A stretch of 64,000 nt of DNA, from positions 12,814,512 to 12,878,511 of the forward strand of contig NC_092665.1 in NCBI RefSeq assembly GCF_032118995.1, in the 5' to 3' direction. This DNA comes from Asterias amurensis (Eukaryota > Echinodermata > Asteroidea > Forcipulatida > Asteriidae). The notes under the pieces were generated by a model. It searched no databases, was not told the DNA's origin, and saw only the letters and a list, made by a program, of their open reading frames with translations. The position numbers and the translations under genes were made by a program. Of the stretch, positions 10,205 through 22,084 are shown one piece after another; position 1 is the first letter of the stretch; each line of letters begins with the position of its first letter.

Positions 10205-12200
10205 CTAACCAGGGATCCTTGCAGCCAAATCTCGACGACCTATTTGAGTCAAAGCACTTCTCAACCATTCTCCCGCTTCTCTGTCACCAGCTTGCTGCTC
10301 ACTCAACCAAGAAACTAACATCTGGTAAGCCTGTTCCTCTGGGCTGCTCTCAGCGAAGCGTTCAAACTTGCTAATCTCTGCTGGTCCGAACTTAAGCTTG
10401 ACTGCGAGTTGCTGCCAGTCCTTGCAGAGGTTTACCGCTAAAGTCCGAAGCAGTGTCTTGTCTACTGCTTTAGGCCAAAATATTTTAGAGAATAAAACAC
10501 TAATGAACAACCTTATATTGGAATATTAATGTCTGTCTCAAATACTGTTGCATGTAAGAATGCAAGAATGTAAGATTTTTGTAAACACAAAATAAATCAA
10601 TAGGGATTGGAATTACTACAAAATGTAAATATATGTTTCCATCTTATGAACGTTATCTCTGCGCAATCCTACAAACTTCCTAGCACAAAATGAACCTGCC
10701 AGTCGTTCGGGTAATTGTTTCAGATAATGTTATGAAAAATCAAATGCAGCTTGAACAAAACAACGTCACTGAATTTGAGATTTCGTTCCTTAGTTTCATT
10801 TCATTGATGATAAATCAATTAAAAGGTGTAAACAAAGACGAATTTCATTTATTTGACTATGTGGAGAAAAACAACACAAAGACTGACACGTCATGAAAAT
10901 GCACTACTCACGTGTTGGGGCGCCACCAAGCAAACCTTCTGCTAGTGTTAGATCAATGTTTGTCTCCGGTTTAATGCCAAGATCAAGAAGAGTCAAAGCG
11001 TCACATAACTGGGAAAATAATGGGGGGAAAATTTTTGTAAAACTTATATGAACGATGGTCCCTGAATTCTCACATTTCTGCTCGGATTGCTTCCGTTGTT
11101 TTCAGTACGGGTTTCATTCTTGTTCTATATCTTCGCAGATCAACTTTTTCTTTTCATATTTTATTTCAAGATATAACACGAGCCGTCGTTGTAACCATCC
11201 AGTATTTGTTCTTCCATTTTGTAACCTTTGTGAAAACAACTCTTGGTCCCATCTTGTCCCTTCCCTGAAGTGAGATAAAACGAACCATGGTGATTCATTA
11301 AGACAAATTTATAAATGCAAAGGTGAATGGTTCATGAATAAAAATTAGTTTTACGTAGACCAATACCTTGAACCTTTTGTTGTTTGTGTACAGATTTTGC
11401 AATGCAGGACGAATGGCCAAATTCCTGTGAATGATGTGTTTAAGGTCGGAGACGGTTGTTTTATGATCGAGTCGTAGACAGAGGGTTATGGGGTTGGTGG
11501 GCGTCTTGATAAAGATCTGTATCATGTGATGAGTTTCTTTGCTTCTACGGGAGGAGGCTTCGTCTCTGTAGGGATGAGAATTACAATTTTGATATCCATT
11601 ATTTCTGATATCAGACGATAAAGATAATGATGGTCGTATTAACAATGGATCTTAAATAAGTACACGTTTAGAAAAAAACTTTCGTAGAGCAATTTGAGCT
11701 GAAAAGCATTAATTAACATGCATTTGCTAACGGATATTTTTGTCTCATTGACTTGAGTTCTTGCATAAAAAAAATAAGCGTCTTCTCAGTTCCCTAGGAA
11801 TGATGGTTACTAGGTTGGAAAAGTCTCACGTCATGCACAGAGTGACTGCTTTTAAACCTCGGTTTGCTGTGACGGCAAAAGCTTTGAACTCCTTGAAAAC
11901 TCCACATACGCCTTCCCTCTACTCTCGATATTCTGTTCGGGTGAATGCACCAAAGCTACGGTACCTTTTTGCTTGTGCTCCGCATTGTTCTTTGCCCAAT
12001 GATGAATCTGACGTGTTCGTCTTAGCGTCTTGATGCTGTACCGATGGCTTTGTCCTCTCTGCTAATGCAGACTTGAAAGCCGCCTGTCTACTCTTCTTGA
12101 TTTTGGTCTTCATCTCTACTGGTTTTGCCCTGGAATGATCATAGACGACCCTTAACCTCTTCCGGTCTTCATACCACTGTTTTAGAGATGGCTGAGACAT
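10205..12200 (-). CDS. Ubiquitin-like / death-domain protein (264 aa)
   Basis: Exons 12200-11965, 11565-11367, 11008-10912 and 10467-10205 join with agreeing phases (2, 0, 1) and GT/AG borders to give 795 nt including the stop. Residues 1-92 are Lys/Arg/Ser-rich and probably disordered. Residues 93-174 are ubiquitin-like, opening MIQIFIKT (compare MQIFVKT of ubiquitin) and closing with LLGG at 171-174. Residues about 180-262 are a death domain (LLRTLAVNLCKDWQQLAVKL, then YQMLVSWLSEQ). LLGG is followed directly by APT and the death domain, so it is not a free tail unless it is cut. The likely role is a cytoplasmic adaptor linking ubiquitin-type contacts to death-domain signalling. The exon-3 donor (phase 1) also fits the cassette exons and DD1 downstream, so two alternative 3' ends are possible. 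A non-coding 5' exon was not sought. Confidence 0.85.
11646..11964. other. Intron 1 of the UBL/death-domain gene
   Basis: The intron begins GTACCG on the minus strand at 11964 and ends CCCTACAG at 11566. I see nothing else in it. Confidence 0.6.
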
Positions 12201-12639
12201 GTTTGGCGGCGCTTTGGGATGTAATCACTGAAGAGAGATCAATGCTCAATATTCTGAAAATTTAAGTAATTTTAGTAGAATTCAGTATAATTGTGATAAC
12301 ATTTCTTAAAACGGTGATGCTGACCAAATTGCAATTCACATTTTTTATTTATTCATGTATTTATTTTTAAATTGTATTTTATTTCTTTTTATTTTATCCC
12401 CCCCCTTTTTGAGTCAAGTTTTTGACTCCATAAAATGGCCGACAGTGTTAGTTCGCAAAGTAAAGGAAAAACCGTGCACTTTGCATATTATATTATATTT
12501 GTATATTGTATAACCGTGCATATTGTGTGGATCATTATATTGTACTTTTTAAACATCTTTCTAACCATATCGATTTCATAACAAACGGTTCAAATGCTTT
12601 TCATAACCAAGGGTTTCAAACGTTTTACATGGACCAACT

Positions 12640-13752
12640 CGACCAATTCAAGGCAATGTGTTCCTTTAACATACATGGCCCCGTATCTAAACCTAAAAGA
12701 CTTGCACACGTACCTCAAACTCATATATGAGTAACAAGTTAAGTTTATTGAAGATTGTTGTAAAGTGTTGTTTTTCGATCCTCTCCTGAAAAAGGGACCT
12801 ATAACCGAATTCAGGATTATATTACAAAGAGTATATCCATTTTCTTTCGCACATAAAAGTTTTCAGAACTCTATGCCAAGGAAGGGTGTTTTAATTTATT
12901 ATTTTTACCGGGGACGAAGATGGCTTATTATTCTTATTATTATTATAATTATTATTATTTATTCGGCATAAAAACACATACAAAATAACAAACATAAACA
13001 AAACAAAACAAAAGCCAGGGACATATGCCTGGAATACGAAAATTTTACCTAAAAACCTGTAGCCCGAAGCCCTCAAATCCAATATCTCTGGCCATATATT
13101 AAAAATCTATAATTATTTACAGTCAATATTATAAGCACGAATGGGCGTATCTTAACTCAAAAGACTTGCAAACACTCTAGGCATTAAAATATTGTTGTAG
13201 GTAGACTTGTTTTGTTTATTTACACATTACAATAAAATTATTAGGAACTCTATGCCTAGGTGTGGCACTCCAAAGATGAACTTTTTACCAGGGACGAATG
13301 TGGGCTTATTAACATAAAATAAGGGGCTTATCTTAACCCAAAAGACTTGCGCACGGTTGTTGTATGTAGACTTGTTTTGTTTATATAAGTGTTGATATTA
13401 TTATTGTTAACAGTAATCAGAACTCTATATGCCAAAGTGTGGCGGTCCAAAGATGAGCTTTTTACCAGGGACGAATGTGGCTAATTATTAACATAAATGG
13501 GCGTATCTAAACCCCAAAGACTTGCGCACGCACACCCCCCTCGTAGAATGTTAATGTAAAACTTGTTTTGTTGCTCATCTCCTGAAAAAAGATACCTACT
13601 TGTTCAGGATTACAAGTCCATGTCCATGTGTATTGCTTGGGCACATAACAATAAGGAACTCTATGCCAAGGTGTGGCGGTCCAAAGATGATATTTGTTTA
13701 CCAGGGACGAGAAGGTCCCTGGGCTTATCTATAAACCCAAACGACTTACGCA
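12640..13752. repeat. Degenerate tandem array with ACCAGGGACGAA motif
   Basis: The pair TTTTTACCAGGGACGAA ... TCTAAACCCCAAAGACTTGCGCACG recurs at about 12666 (second half), 12905 (first half), 13143, 13285-13355, 13460-13530, 13695-13750, and again at 15145-15205. Spacing is about 175-240 bp and the intervening DNA is AT-rich. The SINE at 13753 has landed inside one unit. Confidence 0.7.
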
Positions 13753-14139
13753 GTGTCGTGGCCGAGCGGTTAAGGGCACCTAATTCAAACTCTGGTGTTT
13801 CTGATCAGCAGAGTGTGGGTTCGAATCCCCAGCCGTGACACTTGTGTCCTTAAGCAAGACACTTAACCATTGCTTCGTCCTTCGGATGGGACGTAAAGCC
13901 GTTGGTCCCATGTGTTGTGTAACGCATGTAAAAGAACACAGTGCACTTTTCGAAAAGAGAAGGGGTTCCTGGCTGTGGCTGCTGTATGCGCCGCACCTTG
14001 TAAACCCTTATAAGGTGCTAAATAATTGGGTCTCAAAATTCATCACTGCAATGACCTATCTTTCTGAAAGTTTGTATATACTCAGCGCCTTGAGTGCCTT
14101 GTTTGGTAGATACGTGCGCTATATAAGACTTGAATATTA
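13753..14139 (+). mobile_element. tRNA-Ser-derived SINE, complete, with 7-bp TSD
   Basis: The head GTGTCGTGGCCGAGCGG..GGTTCGAATCCCC has RNA polymerase III A and B boxes of tRNA-Ser type. The body contains CTTCGGATGGGACGTAAAGC and the tail is GCGCTATATAAGACTTGAAT plus ATT repeats. TTACGCA at 13746-13752 and 14140-14146 is the target-site duplication. Related antisense copies lie at 9358-9547 and 61767-62045. A partner LINE is not visible in this window. Confidence 0.9.
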
Positions 14140-14146
14140 TTACGCA

Positions 14147-15110
14147 CGTAGGCCTTCACCACGCTCATCATGTTTTTCTTCAGATTTACATCACATATGT
14201 TATGTCTACTGGCTAACGCACATAAGTACCTTAAAAACACCTGAAGTAACTGTGATTGCACAATGCCAACGGGAATGTCCCTTAAAAAGCCCGGGTGGTG
14301 GGATTAATAATTAATTATATATATATATTTTTATAGATTTATATTTGCGTGTCTATCCTGCTGAACGTACGAACCGACACCACACAATAATTATGAAAAT
14401 AATGTGGAATATACCATATTTTTCGGGTGTTTTCAAAAGGTTGGTCTTGAGAATGAATTACTTACCTGTAAGAACTAAAATCTGCCTTGTTGAAATCGAC
14501 TGTCCTCCAGCGAGTCAGTATCTGCGAGTCAGTGACAATCAATGCATTATACTCAACATCGTAAAGCAAACTATAGCTAACTTAGAAGATAATCATTAAT
14601 AATACCCTTCTGCATTCTCAAATCGTTCTTTGAAATAATTCTGACTTAAATTGATCATCGAAAATTACAGAACTGGTTTTGCTATCAAAAGAGTTGCTGG
14701 CAGTGTAAGCACTTTATGTCATCCACCATATACATAAAACTGACAAACCTGTAGAAGTTTGAGATCGATCGGCCATCTGGGTCGCGAGAAATAAAACCGA
14801 TTACTTATTTTGCATGACATTTGGTGCAAACAAAACAAATGAATAAAACGCTCACTGAGCGATAAACTCCAAACGCAAAGTTAAATTATTTATTTGTCAT
14901 CAAATATGGCATTTCAGGCAGAAATATTTCAAGGGATGTTTTCTACTATCATCATCATTAGACCGTGTAAGTTTGATGTAAATCTATGGTCATCACGATT
15001 TTGTTTTCTTACCAATTCTGTAACGTTCCTTAAGTAACGTCGTCACTGTTCAGTTTCCTTCGGGATATGTTACCGTAGGCTTCTTTCTTGTCGTTCCGTA
15101 ACTTCACTCT
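14147..15110. other. No gene seen
   Basis: AT-rich DNA with a TA run near 14315 and short open frames without recognisable content. Confidence 0.5.
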
Positions 15111-15566
15111 ACGCCAAGGTGTGGGCGGTCCGTCCAAAGATGAACTTTTTACCAGGGACGAATAATATAAAATGGGCATATCTAAACCCCAAAGACTTGC
15201 GCACGCACACCCTGCTCGAATGTTGTTGGTTTTTTTCTCCGCTTTGCCATAATCAAAAGACTGTAGATGATTTTTAAAACTATTATATTCACGCGACTGA
15301 CAAGTGATGGGGGGAGGGGGGGGGGAGGGTGGGGGTTTGTAATTTTGCCAGAGCCGTGATGTTTTAAATCACTGATACTGCTCTTAACTTTGCGATCGTA
15401 GACTGCCCTCTTGTGACGTCTATAAGACCAGTCGTGTCCGGGCTATGCAAAAATCATCCGGCGGACATGTACATGACTGTACATGTATGACCAATGATAA
15501 TAACTGTGGCTAACATAAGTGTTTAGTTTGCCAATGGTTGCTTGCCTCAGCATCTGGCGTTACACT

Positions 15567-15724
15567 CTAGACTTGATTCAAGTCCCGTTCTCGTGCGAGA
15601 GGTCCCTAAGCATTATTCACCGTCAAAATGTAGCTATTTTGGTCCAATGCAGAGAATGCAGAGCATCACAAAACATTCGTTTTCTGGCGATGGCACGGGA
15701 TTGGGACTTGAGTCAAGTCTAGTC
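15567..15724. repeat. Fold-back repeat around AGACTTGA.TCAAGTC
   Basis: CTAGACTTGATTCAAGTCCCG at the left is mirrored by CGGGATTGGGACTTGAGTCAAGTCTAG at the right. Each arm is itself nearly palindromic and the spacer is about 100 bp. Confidence 0.65.
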
Positions 15725-15839
15725 TACACACTCCAGGCTCGTGAATTACGCCTACGTCAATTCCTGTCAGTATTATCACCTTTGAAAACACAAACAGTAC
15801 AAAGCACGCTGCAGTCACACGTGGCAACCGAAATTGCAG

Positions 15840-16165
15840 CTGACATCCACCTTTGACCAATCAAACCACAGATAATTATATGGAAGCTAATACGTCACTG
15901 CACGTTTATCCAATGAAATTATTGTATCTATAGCAAATTAATACTGGTTCTGTAAAACCTATCTTTATCCTTGCGGATAAAGACAAGGGACCAATCTGAG
16001 GGTTGCATTGGTTAAGTGTAGCAGGGCGCCACCTTGTGATTAATCCTGCCTAATACGTTTGCATTAATAACAGTAGCCAGGTTAGACTATAGGCCTGGAT
16101 AAAGACAGGTACTAGCTTTTTAGAACCAGCGATTTCATTGGATACAATCATTTCAGTTACAATTC
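15840..16165. repeat. Dispersed repeat with GGATAAAGACA
   Basis: The segment with ATACGTCACT.CACG..ATCCAATGAAAT.ATTGTAT and CTTTATCCTTGCGGATAAAGACA recurs at 20776-20925 and, inverted and shorter, at 38480-38560. A second small piece follows at 16095-16160. It is probably a non-autonomous element just upstream of the MSP130-like gene. Confidence 0.55.
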
Positions 16166-16232
16166 TCGTCATCCGTGCCGTAAATATCATTTGGCACGGA
16201 CACGGTTTGTTGTAAAGTCTCCTAGCAACAAA

Positions 16233-19200
16233 ATGTGGACTCTTAAGGTAGCGATCCTTCTGTCCTTGGTGTTCTTTGCGGAAGCTGCGATGACACTCTG
16301 TGAGCTGTCGACTGTCTACCTACCGTACGGGTACGCACCGAGCGGGGACGGACTTTTCGCCCGAGATACTGGTGCCGCGGAACAGTGCGTGTACGACGCA
16401 GCGACGGCGACGGTGTACACTGTCGGTGAGTTTTTTTTTTTTTTTTTTTAGGTCATCATCATGCAATTTGAAATTTGTTTTTTGTTTTTTTGTGGGGAAA
16501 TCGAAGTTAAATTTGCATCGGGGACAAAGAATAAAGATAACTAGAGATTGAGTGTTTGTGTGGGTATTCGTCGGCTAAGATATGTCGTCAGTGCTTGATT
16601 TAATGAAAAGAATGTTGATCAACTGCCTAAGCCCTCTGTTCATCTGCAGAGTTTGCGTGCCCAGTCTATAGGAAAGATCATCAGCGCAAAGAACACAATG
16701 GGATTTGTTTTAATCTTGCTCGAGCATTATATGAATGAAACGGCCGGCGCACATTTCCAGCGATTTTCAACATACTGACTCAAATAACAAAGTAGATAAT
16801 ATAAATTATCAAAAAACTGATTCCAGCAATTTTTGAGGCATTGTAAGTGAGCATGGAGAAGCGATACTGCGTGCCTATCCCCAGGCGCTTCCTAAAAGCT
16901 GTGTTATTATAGGTAATGGGAAACGGTGGGCGCATCCAAAAGCTGTATGTATTAGAAATGGTGGGTACAGATCAAAGCCGTTTTCATGCGTTTTAAAGGC
17001 AGTGGACACTATTGGTAATTGTCAAAGACTAGCCTTCACAGTTGGTGTATCTGAACATATGCATAAAATAACTAACCTGTGAAAATGTGAGCTCAAGCGG
17101 TCGTCAAAGTTGCGAGATAATAATGAAAGAAAAAACACCCTTGTCACACGAAGTTGTGTGCGTTTAGATGGTTGACTTCGAGACCTCAAGTTCTAAATCT
17201 GAGGTCTCGAAATCAAATTCTTGGAAAATTACTTCTTTCTCGAAAACTATGGCACTTCAGAGGGAGCCGTTTCTCACAATGTTTTATACCATCAACCTCT
17301 CCCCAATACTCGTCACCAAGTGAGGTTTTATGCTAATAATTATTTTGAGTCATTACCAATAGTGTCCACTGCCTTTAAGTGAGGAAAGCATGCAGTGGTG
17401 CACAATTCAGGCCGTTTCGAGACTTTGTAAGTTTTGAATTTGGTGTAATTACGCTTGTCGGAGCGATCTTTGAAGAAGATGTCAGAAAACGTAATGAATA
17501 AAAAAAAAATATATTAGCTCTTGGCCCATATCGTAGCAATTTGTTTTTACAGAAACAGCAATTTTGGCACATCCAAGGGAAATGTCCGACTGATGAGCTA
17601 TAAGAAAGATCAAACAATACGACTCCATGACACGTGGTCACTTCCTTTCAGGAGAGATCTTTGGCTACCTAATAAGAATTGAATTAGCGTGACCTGACAT
17701 CTAATGATGTCATGGTGAACAAAATTAACTAACAATTATAATTAGGTCTCTGTTCTACAAACTGGAGTTAAATCAAACTTCAGCTTGCACTGCTGTTCGA
17801 CATACACTGTAAAAAAATTGGGTAAAAAAATGCCCAACTTTTTACCCAATTAAGGGCGAATAGTGAACTCCTCCAACTTTTGGGCAAAATATTACCCATC
17901 AAAGTTGGGCACTCTGATTGCCAAATAATTGGGTAATATATCCTTATCAATAGTTGGGTATATTTTGCTAACCAACAGTTGGGTAATATTTTGTTTACCC
18001 ATTTTCTGGGTATTTAATACATTATCAATAACACACTTATTGGGCGATGATTTTATTAATGATTTAACCCTTTTCGGTGTTATCCAACAAATGGTGAATA
18101 TATTTAACCCTTTGATTTACAGTTTCTCCTGTGATACGTCATACAACCAGGCATAGAAAATATCTTTTCCACGTTGGCAAACGGTAGTGAGCTGTGACCT
18201 CGACATCTCTCTCAAAATCGAGAGGGTGCTCAGTGGTTTGTAGATGCTTTGGAAGGTTAGTTTTCAACTAAATACAGTTTGTTGCCTGTTCAGTTGTTGT
18301 ACACGGTCGTGACAGTTGCAGCGCAAGCACACGCATACATGCCACAACCGGCATTGCACATAATGGCATGATAAAACTGAAACAAAAAACTGAAACTAAT
18401 TCAACTTGTGTCACTGTGTTGCTCCCTCTGCAACTGTCACGACTATGTACGACTGAATAGAAAACACAACTTCATATTTAGTTAAAAACTAACCTTCAAA
18501 TTGGATCTATATCTACTGGACAACCCCGCTCGTCACAGCCACTCCTCCACTCGCCATGTTGGAAAATATCGTTATGTTTTTTATACCATACCCAACTTTT
18601 GGGCAACTCTTTGATCGTAGTGCGCATGATTGGATGATTTTGACCAACTAATGTGCATTATTTTAACCAACAATCAAAATTAATTAAAATTACCAAAAAA
18701 GTTGCCCAATAAATAAGCAAAAGTGTAACCAACAGTTATGATAAATTCAGATTACGAATTATTTGCCCAACACTTGCCCAACTTTTATTCCGCTTTTTAA
18801 ACAAAAAATTGGCAAACAAAATGTTTGCCCAACAACACCAACTACTGGTTTTGTTGGGCAATTATCGACCAATAATTGTTGAAGTTACTTTGCCCAACAA
18901 ATGATTTGACCAACGTTTTTGCAGTGTAATTATCCCAATTACTGCACTTTGATGGCTTTTATATTTATGAAAACAGATGTAAACAATTAAATGGGGGAGC
19001 TTATTGTTTGTAATGTCAAAAGTTACACTAAGAGTTGCTAGCTCATAAATGACAATACAAAACATCCACACCAGCTGTTGGAACCCTTAATTAACAATGC
19101 TCTAAACATGAATAATTCACCATTATAAACTAAGGTGCACATTTTAGCATGTGAACTTTTAGTGCACCCCAGTTTAAATCCAGGGACGAAAGCTTGAATC

Positions 19201-22044
19201 GTGTGGATTGATTGTTCAGACCCTACGTGATTGTTTGAGGTTTCCCTCTATAACGGTTGCCTACCACATCTAAAACTGACATTTCTTAACCACTACACGA
19301 GTATCTTCATGTAATAATGGTTCTTTCAAAAAAGATTTATAAAGAAAAACTTCACATGTATAGTGGTTGTATTTTTTACAAACACGGTGTACACAACTCA
19401 TGTTTGTATCAGAACTTAACCCCTTCAATCCTTACCCAATGTGTTTTATAAAACGGGTGGGATTCGAACCTACTAGGTTTGCCTTGCTGGAGCAGATCGC
19501 TAACCACTGCGAAAGCAGATCTCTTACCATTAGACCACCGAACTCGTGTGTCTTTGTTGTGACACCCTACGCTTTTGCGAATAATATAACAAGCCTCGTT
19601 CCAGATCGGGTCTTGTATGTGGTGATATCATCCGTTTAAACACCACCACGTGATGTCCTCTCAACCAATCAAAATAGAGAAACTGTCCAATGTATATTTT
19701 ATGAATAGCACTTTATTCAAGTTAAAGTGCTATAACAGTATGATAATGTATCCGTGTTTTTCTTCAAAAGGTGACAGTTTCATTCACGTCACGGATTACT
19801 CTGACGTCACACAGCCCGTTGTCGTTTACCACGAGGCACTTCCCGCTGTAGGAAATGACGTAGAATTATGCGGTAATGTGGTGGGCGTGGCTCTGGATGG
19901 ACATCCGGGCACTGTTGGATTGTACAGAGTTTACGACGCACAGAGTGGTCAGCTGGAAACACTGGCAATGATAAAAGGTACGTAAATAGAGGCCCATTCG
20001 CGAAACGTCACTACGAATTTCCAAATAATCACAACCTGGCCATTGATTCCCACATAGGCCGTCTCTAATTATGTAACATACTGGCTCTGATAGTACCGTA
20101 CAACGGAGGCCTGGAAGTGCCATTTAACATGTTGAGAATTACTGCTGGATGGTGACATCATAAACGTAAGATGGCCCACGTTAATTTTCCATATGGGGGG
20201 ACAGAATTTCCGGCGGACAGAACTCCCTGGGACCGCCGGATGTGTAATACAATAAATTAGCGTTTTACTTCTTTCAGTTGGTGATAGGCCAGATATGCTG
20301 CAATTCACCGAGGACTGTGGTACGATCGTGGTTGTCAATGAAGGCGAGCCGTACGAGGACTCGGGCTACATCGTTGACGCTGAAGGGTCCGTCTCGCTCA
20401 TCCACGTTGATGGCGTCAACTCAAATGTCGTGAACTTAGACTTCAAGTCGTTCAATTCCAGGTATATAGACAAAATAATATTTTATATCTCACAATATTT
20501 TCCGTGTATCACAGGTGGGAATTATTTGACAGGGCCTTTGACTACAGTCTACTGAAACCATGTATTGATTGAGACTGAACCTCTGACGTCACTCTTCGAT
20601 GCTTGCGACTTAAGCGTATTGACCTTGCATCCATCACATGGCCATATTTGCAGTCAAATCATACGTGCATGTATACATTAACAGTTGTGCAAACACGTAT
20701 GTACTTTATAAAATTATACCAGCATTGGTATGTCCGCTGCATGCAGACAACCGACAAAACAGCTGACAATGATCACTTCGGACCAATCAAGACACGGAAA
20801 GCTATACGTCACTCTACGTTGATCCAATGAAATCATTGTATCAAAATGAAATTCAATGGCCCGTAGACCAGTGCCTACTGTCTTCATCCTTACGGATAAA
20901 AACAGGGAACCAGTCTTGTCTTGGATTGCCTCATTATGTGAAGTTGTTTGACAAAAACATCGAACTGTAGACAAAAGCAGAGTCAAAACTCCATTGTGAA
21001 TGAAGCGTTAGTTATTTATAGGACAAGAATTAGCATTGCATTACAGTGAACGGGAAGGTACACGTTTGGTAATTACTTAAAACAAAAATTTACTTAAAAA
21101 CTGTCTTGGAAAGCTGTTGGTAGTATAAAACATTGTGGGAAACGACTCCCTCTGAAATTACGTAGTTTTTGAGAAAGAGGTAATTTCTCACCAAAATATT
21201 AAAAGACTTCTAGCTAGAAGTCTGTTATTCTCATCTGAAAGCACACAAATTCGTCCAACAATGGTGTTTTTTCTTCCATCATTTTCTCGCAACCTCGATG
21301 ACCGATTGAGCCCAAATTTCCACAGGCTTATTATATTGTGGTTATGAAGGGATACACCAAGTGAGAAGACTGGTCTTTGACAATTACCAAACGTGTACAG
21401 TGCCTTTAATAAGAAATAAGAAGGCTCATCTGAAAAGCATTGGTAAAGTGAGTTTTTATTACAAATATTTATTCGCTTGCAGGGCGGATCAATACGTTCG
21501 TCAGGGAGTCAGGTGGCCGTATAAAGGAGAGTTGGGTCAGAGTTCAAACAATCTATCCCAGTCTCTGGAACCGGAGTATATCGCTTTAAATCATGACGAC
21601 ACCAAGGCCTACATAGGTATGATAAACCTGTGGAAATGATAAACCTGTGGACATTTTGGGCTTAATTGGTCATCGAAGTTGCAAGGAGAATAATGAAAGA
21701 TAAACCAACCAAATTGTTGCAAACAATTTTGTGTGGTTTCAGATGACTAGGCTTCAGGCGTGAAGTCTTTTAATATTTAAATTAACTCTTTCTCAAAAAC
21801 TGTATGTTGTTTTTGTCAAGGAAGAAATTTCATGCTAAGCAAATTTTTGTGCTTAGAGCCTCTATAAAATTGGGCCCTGGTGGCGATGAAATTTTTTTTT
21901 CCAACTGCCTTCCCTGCTGTTTTTTATAGCAAAACAATGCAATCGCCGTTATCGACCTGGTATCCGAGACGATTGTTGATATCTATTCCCTGGGTTTCAA
22001 ATCCTGGCGTAATCTCCTACTGGATCCCAGCGATATGGCTGGAG
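16233..22044 (+). CDS. msp130-like: MSP130-like secreted glycoprotein, 5' exons
   Basis: Exons are 16233-16425, 19771-19977, 20278-20461, 21483-21616 and 21930-22044. The first four agree in phase (1, 1, 2) and give 239 residues. The protein starts MWTLKVAILLSLVFF, a clear signal peptide ending near AEA, so I prefer this Met over the in-frame one at 16191. It continues with VGDRPDM and FTEDCGTIVVVNEGEPYEDSG, then LEPEYIALNHDDTKAY and NNAIAVIDLVSETIVDIY, all typical of MSP130. MSP130 proteins are cell-surface glycoproteins of echinoderm skeleton-forming cells and share a fold with bacterial choice-of-anchor proteins. Exon 4 ends in phase 1 while exon 5 reads in phase 0, implying a one-base lesion or a missed microexon. 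The middle third of the family length was not found downstream. Confidence 0.85.
16997..17374 (+). mobile_element. TTAA-flanked MITE, 378 bp (in MSP130 intron 1)
   Basis: Terminal inverted repeats begin AGGCAGTGGACACTATTGG and TTAA lies on both sides (16993-16996, 17375-17378). The interior is non-coding and carries the GAGACCTCAAG / CTGAGGTCTC hairpin also seen in the other copies. Confidence 0.92.
17805..18926. mobile_element. Non-autonomous DNA element, CACTGTAAAAA termini
   Basis: Ends CACTGTAAAAAAATTGGGT and (reverse complement) CACTGCAAAAACGTTGGTC lie next to TA on both sides. Subterminal TTGGGTAA/TTGGGCAA words recur in opposite orientations. A central inverted pair (GTCGTGACAGTTGCA / TGCAACTGTCACGAC, with AAGGTTAGTTTT outside) makes the element fold back over most of its length. 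It has no coding capacity. The superfamily is uncertain; a TA target would suit Tc1/mariner or PIF. Confidence 0.7.
19452..19545 (-). repeat. tRNA-like sequence (pseudogene or SINE head)
   Basis: The reverse complement has TGGTCTAATGGTAAGAG, an A-box-like stretch, and GGTTCGAATCCCACC, a good B box, but about 60 bp separate them with a partly duplicated middle. That is too long for an ordinary tRNA. A tRNA-derived repeat head is more likely than a working tRNA gene. Confidence 0.5.
20776..20935. repeat. Second copy of the GGATAAA-type dispersed repeat
   Basis: It shares GGACCAATCAA..ACA, ATACGTCACTC.ACG, ATCCAATGAAATCATTGTAT and TCCTTACGGATAAA with 15840-16000. Confidence 0.55.
21051..21405 (-). 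repeat. Diverged relative of the TTAA MITE
   Basis: The ends pair as GTACACGTTTGGTAATT / AATTACCAAACGTGTAC and TTAA follows the right end. The interior shares CTTTCTC..AAACTA and GAGACTTCA-like blocks with the 380-bp family in reverse orientation, but is much changed. Confidence 0.65.
21640..21880 (+). repeat. Fragments of two dispersed repeats
   Basis: Up to about 21810 there is internal sequence of the TTAA MITE family (GGTCATCGAAGTTGCAAG.AGAATAATGAAAGA). After that comes GAAGAAATTTCATGCTAAGC .. TAAAATTGGGCCC, a repeat also present at 31428-31485 and 41168-41207. Confidence 0.6.
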
Positions 22045-22084
22045 GTAGGCCGTTGTGTTTTACTTCTTTGACACTCCCTATTTT

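Noticed and set aside
16300-16551. Alternative frame overlapping MSP130 exon 1
   Set aside because: It is a shadow of the signal-peptide exon and runs into poly-T in the intron.
19452-19545. Functional tRNA gene
   Set aside because: The A- and B-box-like elements are too far apart and the cloverleaf does not close, so it was kept only as a tRNA-like repeat.
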